DNA from: Halopseudomonas pelagia CL-AP6
Lineage (GTDB): Bacteria; Pseudomonadota; Gammaproteobacteria; Pseudomonadales; Pseudomonadaceae
Assembly (NCBI RefSeq): GCF_000410875.1
Contig: NZ_AROI01000005.1
Location: 62,001 to 126,000, forward strand
Length of the DNA stretch: 64,000 nucleotides
Reading direction: 5' to 3'
Shown here: positions 1 through 8,262 of the stretch, in pieces
Position numbering within the stretch: position 1 is the first letter of the stretch
How the letters are laid out: each line of letters starts with the position of its first letter
Notes under the pieces: model-generated
What the model was told of the DNA's origin: nothing
Seen by the model: only the letters and a program-made list of their open reading frames with translations
Databases searched by the model: none
Program-made: the position numbers and the translations under genes

Positions 1-1
1 T

Positions 2-727
2 CCGGTGAAGCTGAACTTTTTCCCTACCATCTCCATTGGCCTGATTTTAATAAGCGTTGCTCTTCTGCCTTACACTAACGAGCTTTCCCTGATGTGTTGG
101 GCTATTGGCGCAGCACTGCATCTTGGCTTTACGCTTTATGTCCTATCGGCCTGGCTACACCAGACCCACTTTGAGATTACCCACATTAATCCGGCCTGGT
201 TTATCCCCATCGTCGGCAATATTCTGGTGCCCATTGCAGGCGTACGGCATGCATCTGCGGAAATCTCGTGGTTTTTCTTCAGTATCGGGCTGGTGTTCTG
301 GCTGGTGCTGCTGACCATCATTTTTTACCGGATGTTCTTTCATCAGCCGCTGCCGGCCAAGCTATTGCCGACACTGTTCATCCTGATCGCACCACCAGCG
401 GTGGGTTTTATCTCGTGGTTCCAGCTTGTCGGAGAGATCGATTCCTTTGGTCGCATTCTTTACTACGTGGCAATCTTCCTGACGTTGATGTTGTTGACCC
501 AGGTGAAAAGGTTTCTACGGCTGGAGTTCTTCCTGTCATGGTGGGCTTACTCTTTCCCCATGGCCGCGATCACCATTGCGACTTTTCTCATGTACGAGCA
601 GTTGCAGCTGCCCTTCTTCAAGTGGCTCGGCGTAACACTCTTGGGGCTGTTAACGATCCTCATCGCTATGTTGATCGGCAAGACCGCCAAGGCGGTGCAG
701 CGCCGGGCGATCTGCATTGAGGATTAG
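2..727 (+). CDS. TDT/SLAC1-family membrane transporter, C-terminal part (5' end outside window)
   Basis: About 240 residues are visible, almost all hydrophobic, with roughly seven membrane segments and a short basic tail (KTAKAVQRR). The opening KLNFFPTISIGL and the later NPAWFIPIVGNILVP are typical of the interior of the tellurite-resistance/dicarboxylate transporter (TDT, TehA/SLAC1) family, whose members have ten helices and about 310-330 residues. The reading frame is open to the left edge, so the GTG at position 5 is probably an internal valine codon and the gene starts upstream. TehA/SLAC1 proteins are anion or dicarboxylate channels and transporters of the inner membrane; the substrate here cannot be told. 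The gene converges on the helicase gene that ends at 805. Confidence 0.8.
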   Translation, partial: PVKLNFFPTISIGLILISVALLPYTNELSLMCWAIGAALHLGFTLYVLSAWLHQTHFEITHINPAWFIPIVGNILVPIAGVRHASAEISWFFFSIGLVFWLVLLTIIFYRMFFHQPLPAKLLPTLFILIAPPAVGFISWFQLVGEIDSFGRILYYVAIFLTLMLLTQVKRFLRLEFFLSWWAYSFPMAAITIATFLMYEQLQLPFFKWLGVTLLGLLTILIAMLIGKTAKAVQRRAICIED

Positions 728-785
728 CGGGCATCTTCTATGGTCAGCCCCCATGTTTAATCGCAGTTGAACAGTGCGCTGTCAG

Positions 786-810
786 CCCTGATGCGGCCTC
801 AACATCAGGG
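786..810. other. Hairpin between convergent genes
   Basis: CCCTGATG (786-793) and CATCAGGG (803-810) form a perfect 8-bp stem with a 9-nt loop. The right arm covers the stop codon of the helicase gene. It lies between two converging genes and may help end transcription, but neither side carries a run of T, so it is not a classical intrinsic terminator. Confidence 0.35.
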
Positions 811-3800
811 CGGCCCGTGCGTCACCCGTTGAGCTAAACTAGTGCGGTTGATTGCAAGTTCTCCGTTTACATCCGGGCCACGATAGACCATGGATGTTTC
901 ATGGTGCACATAGTCGCCGTAGCGTTGCGCGCTCAGCCAGTTGAATGAGCCGATACACAGCAGCTCTTCATCGGCCATAACGATTTTGCTATGCACCTTG
1001 TTGACCACGCACACCTGAACATTAGATGCTTTCAGCGTGGCGATCGCCTGCTTGAATTCGGCAATTCTCTGGGGGTCACCCTCAGGCTGGGTGCGCTTGA
1101 TGCCCGTGTTGAAACCCAGGTCGGTATACACCACCACCTGGACGCCACGTTGCACGGTATTGCCCATGAGTTCCAGGGCACCGCTTTCCTGCATCCAGCG
1201 CAACACCACCCAGGGCGTCACGATCTGAACCTGATGGCGAGCCGTTTCCAGCGTTTGCATTAGAAACTGATCATGCTCTTCAACGTCATGCAGGTAACTC
1301 AGCCCAGTACTCGGCGTTTGTAAGTCTTGCCTGGGTTGATAATCGAAAATCAGTTCGTTCGCCGAATCCGAGAACAGGAACTGGGACAGTCGACCGCGCG
1401 GCTTGCTGATGGGCAACTGGCTGAACAAGTCCATGTCGCCGAATACCAGGAAGCTGTCTTTGGCCCGAGAGACGGCCACGTTAAGCATGCTGTCCTTGCG
1501 GTCGATGAACGCACCGTCGGCATGTTTGGAATAGACCGCCGAGAAGATCACCACCGGCCGCTCGGCACCCTGGAAGGAGTGAACCGTGCCGACAGTCATC
1601 TGGCCATCGCCTTTACCGGTGTTGATGCCTAGTGCTGCGCAGGCCTGGACGATGGCTTGCGTCTGTGCGCCGAACGGCGTGATCACGCCAATGATTTCCC
1701 ATAGCTCTTTGTTGTAGTGATCTTTCAGCTCGGCTTGATTTGCTTGAATCCACGCAGCGATCGTCTGCGCCTCCAGCAGGTTCTGACGGCTACCGCCATT
1801 GCTCTGCTGACACATGCCGTCCACATGCAGGTAGCCCAGGCCTGGCAAACCCCCGTTCGGTTTTGGACCTCGTCGCGGTTGCAGTTTGCCCTTGTAGCAG
1901 AGGGCATTGCAGTACTCGATGATCGAGTCGTAGCAGCGGCGGTGCTCGTACAGATACATGCCCCGCGCGAGGTCAGGATCATAGTGATACCGGCTGGTAG
2001 CCTGGGCGATGGCCATGACGCTGCCGTTGGCCGCGCTACGGCCGCTAGCGCAAAAGGCAGCGTAGTCGTCATCGACGTTGTCGTGCGAGAGCAGGCCGGC
2101 GCTCATCAGGTTGCCGATATCAACCGCAGCGGGGATCGACCAGATGGGTTCGATCTGCTCGGTGTCGCCGATCACCAGGGCCTGCTTGGCGAGTGCGAAC
2201 GATGCTGCGGCGACTTCAGGCAGAACTTGGCCGGCTTCATCGACGATTAGCAGATCAATTAAATTCAGTGCGTAATCATCGACGAAGCTATTACCATCGT
2301 GCCGCTTGCAGTGCAGTTCCTTCGGTAACCTGAAGAAGGTGGCGACCACGCAGGGTGTGAGCTTCATCCAGCGCCGCCAGTTCTTTTCCAAGGTCTTGCG
2401 CCCCGTTTTGCCACGGCTTTTGAGAATCTCTGGTAGGCTTTCGGCGACCTCCATGAGCCAGCGGCCTTCCCAGTAGTGGGTGGTTAGCAGGAAGATTTCA
2501 AACCGCAGAGAAGTGTCCGCCCAGCCGTCGCAGTCGTTGAGGGTGATCTGCGCAGCAGGCTTGTCGGCCGGGGTCGGCAGAGCAGCGATCGCGGTCTGCC
2601 AATTCAATAGCTGACGTTGCTCGGTCTGCAGCCGTTCTCGCGCTTGCTGCAGCTGGGCTTCGAGTGTTTTCTGGGTTTTGCTGGCTTGCGCGACAGTGGT
2701 TGTCAGTCGGGTTTCGATTTCGCCAACGCTGGTGGCGTCTTGCAGTTCGGAGTCGATTTCGTCGAGGTGTAGTTTCGCCAGGCGCAGACGTTTGGCCGCG
2801 ACCGGACCTAGCCAGCCAAATAGCGTGTAGAGCAGCGGTTCATGGGCCAGGTGGTGCTTAAATATGTTCAGACGCGCTTGCGCGTTTGCAAGTTGCTTGG
2901 CCTGGTTAAGGTGCTGTTCGTCGAGACGCGCAATGCCTGCCTGCGGATCGTCGCCGAGCCGCTCCTGGACAGCCTTGCGGGCGCTGGTCAATTCGGTCCA
3001 GGCATGCTCGATGTTGGTCAGTTGCTGCTGCCTTGAGCGGATTGCGGCCTGGAGCTGTTTGACCGTGCCGTGGACGCTTGGGCTTGGATCTTCCGGGAAA
3101 GCGCAAGCGGCGTGGGCGAGATAGGCTTGTTGCGCCTTGTCCAGATAGTCTTGCGACTCGAGCCCAGTGAAAAAGCTTTTGGTCTGGTAGCTGCGCGCCA
3201 TGTCTGCTTCGGCCGAGGATTTGGGAAAGTAAGCGCCAAAGCTTTTGATATCTGGCAGCCAGCGCCCGGCAAAGGGGCCGCTACCTTCTGAGAAGTCCTT
3301 GCCAAAGGCTTTGATAATGTTGGTCACAGCCTGGTTGTTGGTGGAGCTGGCGACGATGACCGGTGGCTCCCCACCGGCTGCGGCGGCCTTGGCCCAGAGC
3401 GATGCGACAACCGAAAGCAGCAAAGTGGTTTTACCGGTACCCGGCGGCCCGTTTACGGCCAGTACATCCCCCGCCTGAGCGACGAGCAGGTGAGCCAAGC
3501 CATCACGCTGGGCAGGCGCCAAAGCATATAGGTCCCCGGCATGGCCAAGGCGCGTGGCGAACTGGCTGTTGCCCGGCAAGCAGGGTTCGTCGGGGCTAGG
3601 CTCACGCTGTGCGAAGCGCTCGAATAGCGGGGCCTTGGGCTTGCTGTCACGCAAGTGGTCATACAGACAGACGATATTGCGACTGAAGCCGTCCGCTTGT
3701 TCTTCCTTGAACAGATAGCCGAAATCGGCTAGTTCGAAGCCATTCTCCGCCCCATCCCAACCACTGCTGACCTGGCGGAACATCTTCATGCAGAACTGCA

Positions 3801-4311
3801 GATAGGTATTCCACATGGCGCGCTGCTCGTCGGCGCTTAGTTCTGCCCCTTCGGCGGAAGAATCGAACTGCGAGACGTTTTCGGCGGACAAGAACGTGTC
3901 CAGGTCGGCTTGGGTGCCAATGGCGAAGCTGTCGCGGTCCAGTGGTTCGAGAATGTCGCGGGGCATCAGCGTTTGTGCGGTTGGATAAAGACGACCATCG
4001 CGGGTAACTAATACTCGGCAGACAACCGGAGTTATTACCGCAGGTACACCGTTGCGGGCTTTGCGGTGCTCCAGGCGTGACTGGTAAACCCAGGGGCGCA
4101 GGGTGATTTCAACGCTGGGCAATTCAGCGGGTTCGTTGGCGAATAACGGACTCACCTGCTCTGCTGGTACGCAGCCTGCAGTTAAGGCCTCAGGGGTTAA
4201 GGCCGTTAGCTTTTCGGCTTGGCTGGTGGATAAGGCACCGTTGCCATTTTCGGCATCGGCTAGGGAGTTACGCCAGTAGTTTGCGAGCTTGAAGGTATAG
4301 TCGTTCATCAT
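805..4311 (-). CDS. SF1 helicase (UPF1/COG1112-like) fused to a phospholipase-D nuclease domain; Mokosh type II-like
   Basis: A 1168-residue protein. The N-terminal 280 residues are unassigned. Walker A GPPGTGKTT lies at 288-296. A long helical, probably coiled-coil insertion spans about 415-570. Walker B DEAG is at 691-694, followed by GDTEQIEP (715-722). Motifs typical of UPF1-like SF1 helicases follow (ITPFGAQ; TVHSFQGAE; NVAVSRAKD). The last ~170 residues hold a PLD-type domain with HxK(x4)D (H1107, K1109, D1114) followed by GSFN at 1121-1124. One HKD motif usually means the nuclease works as a dimer. Fusion of a COG1112-type helicase to a PLD nuclease is the published layout of the single-gene type II Mokosh anti-phage system, so defence against phage is the leading inference. 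The start is the first of two ATG codons (4311). The gene stands alone on its strand between a transporter and tsdBA, with no other defence gene in view. A general RNA/DNA-processing role is the alternative. Confidence 0.85.
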   Translation of the reverse strand: MMNDYTFKLANYWRNSLADAENGNGALSTSQAEKLTALTPEALTAGCVPAEQVSPLFANEPAELPSVEITLRPWVYQSRLEHRKARNGVPAVITPVVCRVLVTRDGRLYPTAQTLMPRDILEPLDRDSFAIGTQADLDTFLSAENVSQFDSSAEGAELSADEQRAMWNTYLQFCMKMFRQVSSGWDGAENGFELADFGYLFKEEQADGFSRNIVCLYDHLRDSKPKAPLFERFAQREPSPDEPCLPGNSQFATRLGHAGDLYALAPAQRDGLAHLLVAQAGDVLAVNGPPGTGKTTLLLSVVASLWAKAAAAGGEPPVIVASSTNNQAVTNIIKAFGKDFSEGSGPFAGRWLPDIKSFGAYFPKSSAEADMARSYQTKSFFTGLESQDYLDKAQQAYLAHAACAFPEDPSPSVHGTVKQLQAAIRSRQQQLTNIEHAWTELTSARKAVQERLGDDPQAGIARLDEQHLNQAKQLANAQARLNIFKHHLAHEPLLYTLFGWLGPVAAKRLRLAKLHLDEIDSELQDATSVGEIETRLTTTVAQASKTQKTLEAQLQQARERLQTEQRQLLNWQTAIAALPTPADKPAAQITLNDCDGWADTSLRFEIFLLTTHYWEGRWLMEVAESLPEILKSRGKTGRKTLEKNWRRWMKLTPCVVATFFRLPKELHCKRHDGNSFVDDYALNLIDLLIVDEAGQVLPEVAAASFALAKQALVIGDTEQIEPIWSIPAAVDIGNLMSAGLLSHDNVDDDYAAFCASGRSAANGSVMAIAQATSRYHYDPDLARGMYLYEHRRCYDSIIEYCNALCYKGKLQPRRGPKPNGGLPGLGYLHVDGMCQQSNGGSRQNLLEAQTIAAWIQANQAELKDHYNKELWEIIGVITPFGAQTQAIVQACAALGINTGKGDGQMTVGTVHSFQGAERPVVIFSAVYSKHADGAFIDRKDSMLNVAVSRAKDSFLVFGDMDLFSQLPISKPRGRLSQFLFSDSANELIFDYQPRQDLQTPSTGLSYLHDVEEHDQFLMQTLETARHQVQIVTPWVVLRWMQESGALELMGNTVQRGVQVVVYTDLGFNTGIKRTQPEGDPQRIAEFKQAIATLKASNVQVCVVNKVHSKIVMADEELLCIGSFNWLSAQRYGDYVHHETSMVYRGPDVNGELAINRTSLAQRVTHGPP

Positions 4312-4589
4312 CCTGAATCAATGCAGACCGTGACTCACTGTAACGGTCGATGGGTGAAAAATGGGCGGCTAGGGTAGCCTGTTAGGTAGGGCTGGCCAAC
4401 CAGGGGCATGCTGCGGGTCGGTGACTGCTAAGCGCCGTCTGGGCGAAAGGGCTATGCTACAAGTTATAGGGTCAAGTCTGCACTCCTGCATGCCAAATAA
4501 ATTACCCAGTCTTTATCAGTTGAACCTTGGCTAATAGGCGGTAGAGCGGGTGTGGGCACTGAAGTTAAAACAAATAACAAGAGGCTTTT

Positions 4590-5237
4590 ATGAACGTCTT
4601 TCGCGGGTTCTTCGGGTTGCTCTTTGCGGTAGCAACAGTCCAGGCCCACGCCGTCGATCCGGCATCTGTGTATATAAAAGGCGGAGCCAATCCCGCTGCG
4701 ATGGCATGTGTCACCTGTCATGGAGCAGATGGCGAGGGGCTGGCTGCAGCGGGATTTCCTCGGCTTAGTGGCCTGTCCGCCGAATACATGAAAAAGCAGC
4801 TGGCCGATTTCGCTTCTGGTAAGCGCGCTAACCCGATCATGCAGCCTATCGCGGCCGCCTTGAGCGCTGAAGAATCACAGGCCGTTTCGGCTATGCTGGC
4901 CGACAAACCAGGGCCGGCAGTCGAACGAATCGGCCGCGCAGCTTTGGTTGAGGGGCTTGGCGAGACCCTGGCATTGCGCGGCGCCTGGGAACGCAATATT
5001 CCTGAGTGCGTCGCCTGCCACGGACCGAGCGGGGTTGGCGTCGGCGATGCCTTTCCTCCGCTGGCTGGGCAGTCGACCCAGTATCTGTCCGCGCAGCTTA
5101 ATGCCTGGCGCCAGGGTACTCGCAAGAACGATCCCAACGACTTGATGGGGCACATTGCCCGCAAGCTGAGCGACGCCGAGATCAAGGCGGTCTCGGACTA
5201 CTTTGCCAGCTTGACCGAAACAGGAGCTGGAAGATGA
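4590..5237 (+). CDS. tsdB: TsdB, dihaem cytochrome c4-like electron acceptor of thiosulfate dehydrogenase
   Basis: A 215-residue periplasmic protein with a cleavable signal peptide (hydrophobic to about residue 19, cut near AHA). It has two c-type haem sites, CVTCH at 40-44 and CVACH at 140-144, each opening a cytochrome c4-like half with downstream Met/Pro-rich segments. Its stop overlaps the next start by 4 nt (ATGA at 5234), so it is translationally coupled to tsdA. In Pseudomonas stutzeri TsdB lies in this position and accepts electrons from TsdA, passing them towards the terminal oxidases. A generic cytochrome c4 is the fallback name; the tsdA partner makes TsdB more likely. Confidence 0.82.
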   Translation: MNVFRGFFGLLFAVATVQAHAVDPASVYIKGGANPAAMACVTCHGADGEGLAAAGFPRLSGLSAEYMKKQLADFASGKRANPIMQPIAAALSAEESQAVSAMLADKPGPAVERIGRAALVEGLGETLALRGAWERNIPECVACHGPSGVGVGDAFPPLAGQSTQYLSAQLNAWRQGTRKNDPNDLMGHIARKLSDAEIKAVSDYFASLTETGAGR

Positions 5238-6151
5238 AAGCTTATTCAAGCGCCTTTCTGCTGCTCGCGCTGGCGATGCCCGCTTATGCTGATGACATTG
5301 CCATGGAAGATCAGTCGCAGATCCCTACCGCTGCGGCGGAACTGGCGAGCGAGCATTATTTCCAGCCCCCGCTAGAAAGTGAGCTGCCAGACAACGCCTA
5401 TGGAAAGCTGGTTCAGGAAGGGCGGGCGCTATTTGTGGATACTAAAAATCGAGCCCCGGAACACGTAGGCAACGGTCTCAGCTGCGCCAACTGCCACCTT
5501 GATCAAGGGCGCAAAGCCAACTCCGCGCCGCTCTGGGGGGCATACACCATGTACCCGGCGTATCGGAGCAAGAACGATAAAGTGAATAGCTACGCTGATC
5601 GCATACAAGGTTGCTTTCAATTCAGCATGAATGGGAAAGCACCGGCAGCTGATGGGCCCATTATTGCAGCGCTGTCGGCGTATTCGTACTGGCTTGCTAC
5701 GGGCGCACCGACCGGCCAGGAGTTGCCGGGGCGTGCCTATCCGGAAGTACCTGAGCCCGAGGGGGGATATGACCTTGTAAAGGGCGAGCAGATCTACGCG
5801 GCACAGTGCGCGGTCTGTCATGGAGAAAGTGGCGAGGGACAGAAGTCGGGCGAAGACTTTGTTTTCCCGCCGCTGTGGGGCGCGGATTCGTTCAACTGGG
5901 GCGCTGGCATGCATCGGATTAACACCGCCGCTGCCTTTATCAAGGAGAGCATGCCGTTGGGCAAGGGCGGCACCTTGTCGAATGAAGACGCCTGGCACGT
6001 GGCGGCTTTCATGAATAGCCATGAACGGCCACAGGATCCGCGGCTGGTTGATGGATCGGTGGAAAAAACCCGCGATAAATACCACGCCAATGACGGGGTG
6101 AATTTATATGGCAAGACCGTAAACGGGCAGATGCTCGGCAAAGGTCTATAG
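5234..6151 (+). CDS. tsdA: TsdA, thiosulfate dehydrogenase (tetrathionate-forming)
   Basis: A 305-residue exported dihaem cytochrome that joins two thiosulfates to tetrathionate in the periplasm. A signal peptide covers residues 1-19 (ends AMPAYA). Haem sites are CANCH at 84-88 and CAVCH at 192-196. RIQGCF places Cys127 about 40 residues after the first haem His, as expected for the unusual His/Cys-ligated catalytic haem of TsdA. The region 236-244 (IKESMPLGK) offers Lys and Met candidates for the sixth ligand of haem 2, which switches in characterised enzymes. The start overlaps tsdB by ATGA. No sulfur-oxidation (sox) genes are nearby, so thiosulfate is probably an auxiliary electron donor. 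Assignment rests on motif pattern and operon partner. Confidence 0.85.
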   Translation: MKAYSSAFLLLALAMPAYADDIAMEDQSQIPTAAAELASEHYFQPPLESELPDNAYGKLVQEGRALFVDTKNRAPEHVGNGLSCANCHLDQGRKANSAPLWGAYTMYPAYRSKNDKVNSYADRIQGCFQFSMNGKAPAADGPIIAALSAYSYWLATGAPTGQELPGRAYPEVPEPEGGYDLVKGEQIYAAQCAVCHGESGEGQKSGEDFVFPPLWGADSFNWGAGMHRINTAAAFIKESMPLGKGGTLSNEDAWHVAAFMNSHERPQDPRLVDGSVEKTRDKYHANDGVNLYGKTVNGQMLGKGL

Positions 6152-6345
6152 CTTGGCTGAGGGGGTTGCCCGTTCGATCTGGCTCTTGGTTCTGCCCTGC
6201 TGGAGCCAATTGGCAGGGCGGCGCCGAATCATTCCCCGCAAAGGCTTGCGGATGACAGGGCGCTGCTGCTTGGAGTCAAGACGCTGACAACGGAGCCCCT
6301 GCTGGCGCAGACCGAGTCAGTCACTTTGCGTTAGCCCTAGCCCGC

Positions 6346-6753
6346 TTAGAGATCATATTCCTGGTGGGCCTCAGGCTGGTAAGGGATATCCAATACTTTC
6401 AGCTTCAGCGGCCGGCATTGGGGTGACGTCCATTCAATACTCTGACCAATCTTGAGCCCGAGGATAGCCGTGCCGACCGGGGCGAGAACGGAGACGGTAT
6501 CAGGATTGCCAGCGTTGTGTGGGTACACCAGCGTTACCAGAAATTCACGCGCAGTAGTCTCATCCAGTAGGCGCACGGTGGAGTTCATGGTTATGACGTT
6601 GGGCTGGATGCGCTTATGGCTGACGATGCGTGCGCGGGCGATTTCGTTTTCCAGTGTTTCCAATATATCCACCGGGTATTTCATCGGATCCAGCAGTTTG
6701 TCGAGACGCTGAACGTCCAGTTTGGTCAGGGTGATCTGGGGCATGGTATTCAT
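6346..6753 (-). CDS. rnk: Rnk, nucleoside diphosphate kinase regulator (GreA/GreB-fold)
   Basis: 135 residues, the usual length for Rnk. An N-terminal helical segment (about 10-50, with RLDKLLDPMKYP and ETLENEIARARI) precedes a GreA/GreB-type C-terminal domain with PVGTAILGLKIGQSIEW near 91-107. Rnk binds RNA polymerase in the secondary channel without being a cleavage factor, and was named for raising nucleoside diphosphate kinase levels in Pseudomonas and E. coli. The first ATG (6753) is preferred over the one three codons in because a purine-rich AAAGAAGAAG lies upstream. It is a single gene converging with tsdA. Confidence 0.88.
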   Translation of the reverse strand: MNTMPQITLTKLDVQRLDKLLDPMKYPVDILETLENEIARARIVSHKRIQPNVITMNSTVRLLDETTAREFLVTLVYPHNAGNPDTVSVLAPVGTAILGLKIGQSIEWTSPQCRPLKLKVLDIPYQPEAHQEYDL

Positions 6754-7125
6754 GGTGTGGCTTCTTCTTTAGTCTGTTACGGCTTGATTCAGGCAGGCGC
6801 TCAGGCTGCGTGCCCTAGTGGCTGAGCGCAGGTTCTGGAGTGTCTGATTCTGATAGGACAATACGGGAGTGGCGCAGCCGGGTACGCGAACGCGCCCCGG
6901 CTTAAATGAGGAAGTCCTGAGGTGTTCTGTGTGCAATCAGGGGGTAATTCATGTCTGTGGTGCGTGTTCCTGTAGTAGTAGCTCTACCATAATCAATCTG
7001 CCGGTGAATGCAAGCCTGGCGCAACAGTGGCATCGCCAGTGCCCGTACTGCCGTTCGGGAGCTGGGGAACGATGGGTCTTATAGCGAGTCCTAATGAAGA
7101 GCCATTAAAAACCAGGAGTTTGATT
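6754..7125. other. Intergenic region between rnk and the 28-residue ORF
   Basis: About 370 bases hold no gene I can support. The left end is the leader of rnk (minus strand) and the right end is the leader of the small ORF at 7126. A 71-codon GTG-start frame at 6869 with scattered cysteines is the only long frame and is not convincing. Confidence 0.5.
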
Positions 7126-7212
7126 ATGTTGAAGTTTCTTGCCAGTACAGTCGGTATCATTTTTCTGATCGGCCTGGCCGTTGTCATCGGTTTGTTGATG
7201 TTGATTTTCTGA
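7126..7212 (+). CDS. 28-residue single-span membrane peptide
   Basis: The ATG at 7126 is preceded by AGGAG (7113-7117) at 8 nt spacing, a strong ribosome site. The product MLKFLASTVGIIFLIGLAVV... is one continuous hydrophobic helix of about 22 residues after a single Lys, ending in a TGA at 7210-7212. It is much shorter than normal annotation cut-offs. Nothing in the sequence tells its function; small one-helix proteins of this kind often bind membrane enzymes or transporters. Downstream the LysR gene converges from the other strand after 7 nt. Confidence 0.6.
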   Translation: MLKFLASTVGIIFLIGLAVVIGLLMLIF

Positions 7213-7219
7213 GTTCGGA

Positions 7220-8146
7220 TTAGACGTTTTGCGGCACGGAGTGCCGCTCTTCTGCCACGCGCTCATCTTCCAGCACATGCCTGCGCAGCATCTGCGCTGC
7301 TGGTGAGAGCGTATGGCCCGCTCGGCTTACCAGCCCATAGGCGGAGGTCTGTTGGAAGATGCCAATCTCTAGCGGCAAGATACTTAACCTACCTGCAGCT
7401 ACGTCCTCTGCCACCACGTCCCAGAAAGCCATGGCGAGTACGTCGCTCTGCGCGACCAGCGCCTTGAGCACCATAAAATTATCGCACTGAATACTGATCG
7501 GCTGTTCTCGCCCGCTAAGGCTATTCAGTTCGTGGGCTATTTTGTGTGGCAACTGGGTCGCGGCGAGTGGGTAGGCGAACAGCTCTTCAAGCTTGAGTGT
7601 GGAGCGCTTGGTCAGCGGGTGATCAGGTCGGCAGCAGATTACGCCCTTGTGCCGGCTGAGTGCTTCGATATGCAGCAGCGGGTCGTGCTCCAGATCGCGG
7701 ATATCCGCAACAAAGAGTTCCAGGTCGTCATTCAACAGACGCGTACGCAGCCCCCTCCAATTATCGATCAGCAAGGTCATCCGTACCCGTGGATAGGCTC
7801 GGGCAAGCTTGCCCATCGCTTGGGGCACCAGGCGAGCCGCAGGATAGGGCCCGCTACCCAGCAATAGTTCGCCTGCTTCCAGATTACCTAGTTGGCTCAC
7901 AGCATTTTTCAATGCGTGGCTGCCTGCCAATAGCCGTTGCGCATGCTCGAGTACCAACTGGCCATGCGCTGTCAGGCTGATGCCGCGGCTGTGGCGGTCA
8001 AGCAGGCGGCAATCCAGACTCGATTCCAGCGCTTGTATGCTGCGGCTTAAAGCGGGTTGGCTAAGATGCACCGCTTCGGCGGCGCGGGCGAAGTTGCCAT
8101 GCTCTGCCAAGGCGGCAAAATGACGTAACTGCTGTAAGTTATTCAT
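7220..8146 (-). CDS. LysR-family transcriptional regulator
   Basis: 308 residues, the standard LysR length. The N-terminal winged helix-turn-helix covers about residues 5-62 (QLRHFAALAEHGNFARAAEA, then LSQPALSRSIQALE and RLLDRHSRG), followed by a periplasmic-binding-protein-like effector domain. It is divergent from the nucleotide-sugar cassette starting at 8263, with 116 bp between the start codons, so by the usual LysR logic it may control that cassette, itself, or both. The effector is unknown. Confidence 0.88.
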   Translation of the reverse strand: MNNLQQLRHFAALAEHGNFARAAEAVHLSQPALSRSIQALESSLDCRLLDRHSRGISLTAHGQLVLEHAQRLLAGSHALKNAVSQLGNLEAGELLLGSGPYPAARLVPQAMGKLARAYPRVRMTLLIDNWRGLRTRLLNDDLELFVADIRDLEHDPLLHIEALSRHKGVICCRPDHPLTKRSTLKLEELFAYPLAATQLPHKIAHELNSLSGREQPISIQCDNFMVLKALVAQSDVLAMAFWDVVAEDVAAGRLSILPLEIGIFQQTSAYGLVSRAGHTLSPAAQMLRRHVLEDERVAEERHSVPQNV

Positions 8147-8262
8147 GCATTCTATGCCTTTCGTCGGAAATTGCTTTGTTCATAAGATAGCTCTTGACCT
8201 AAATGGATTGTTAGATTCATTTATAAGATGTTTCAAAATATGAACTGCTCAAGGAAGGCTGC

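Noticed and set aside
6869-7084. 71-codon frame with CxxC-like cysteines, possible zinc ribbon
   Set aside because: Starts at a GTG without a proper ribosome site; the cysteines do not form a regular pattern and include a Cys/Ser-rich run typical of a random frame.
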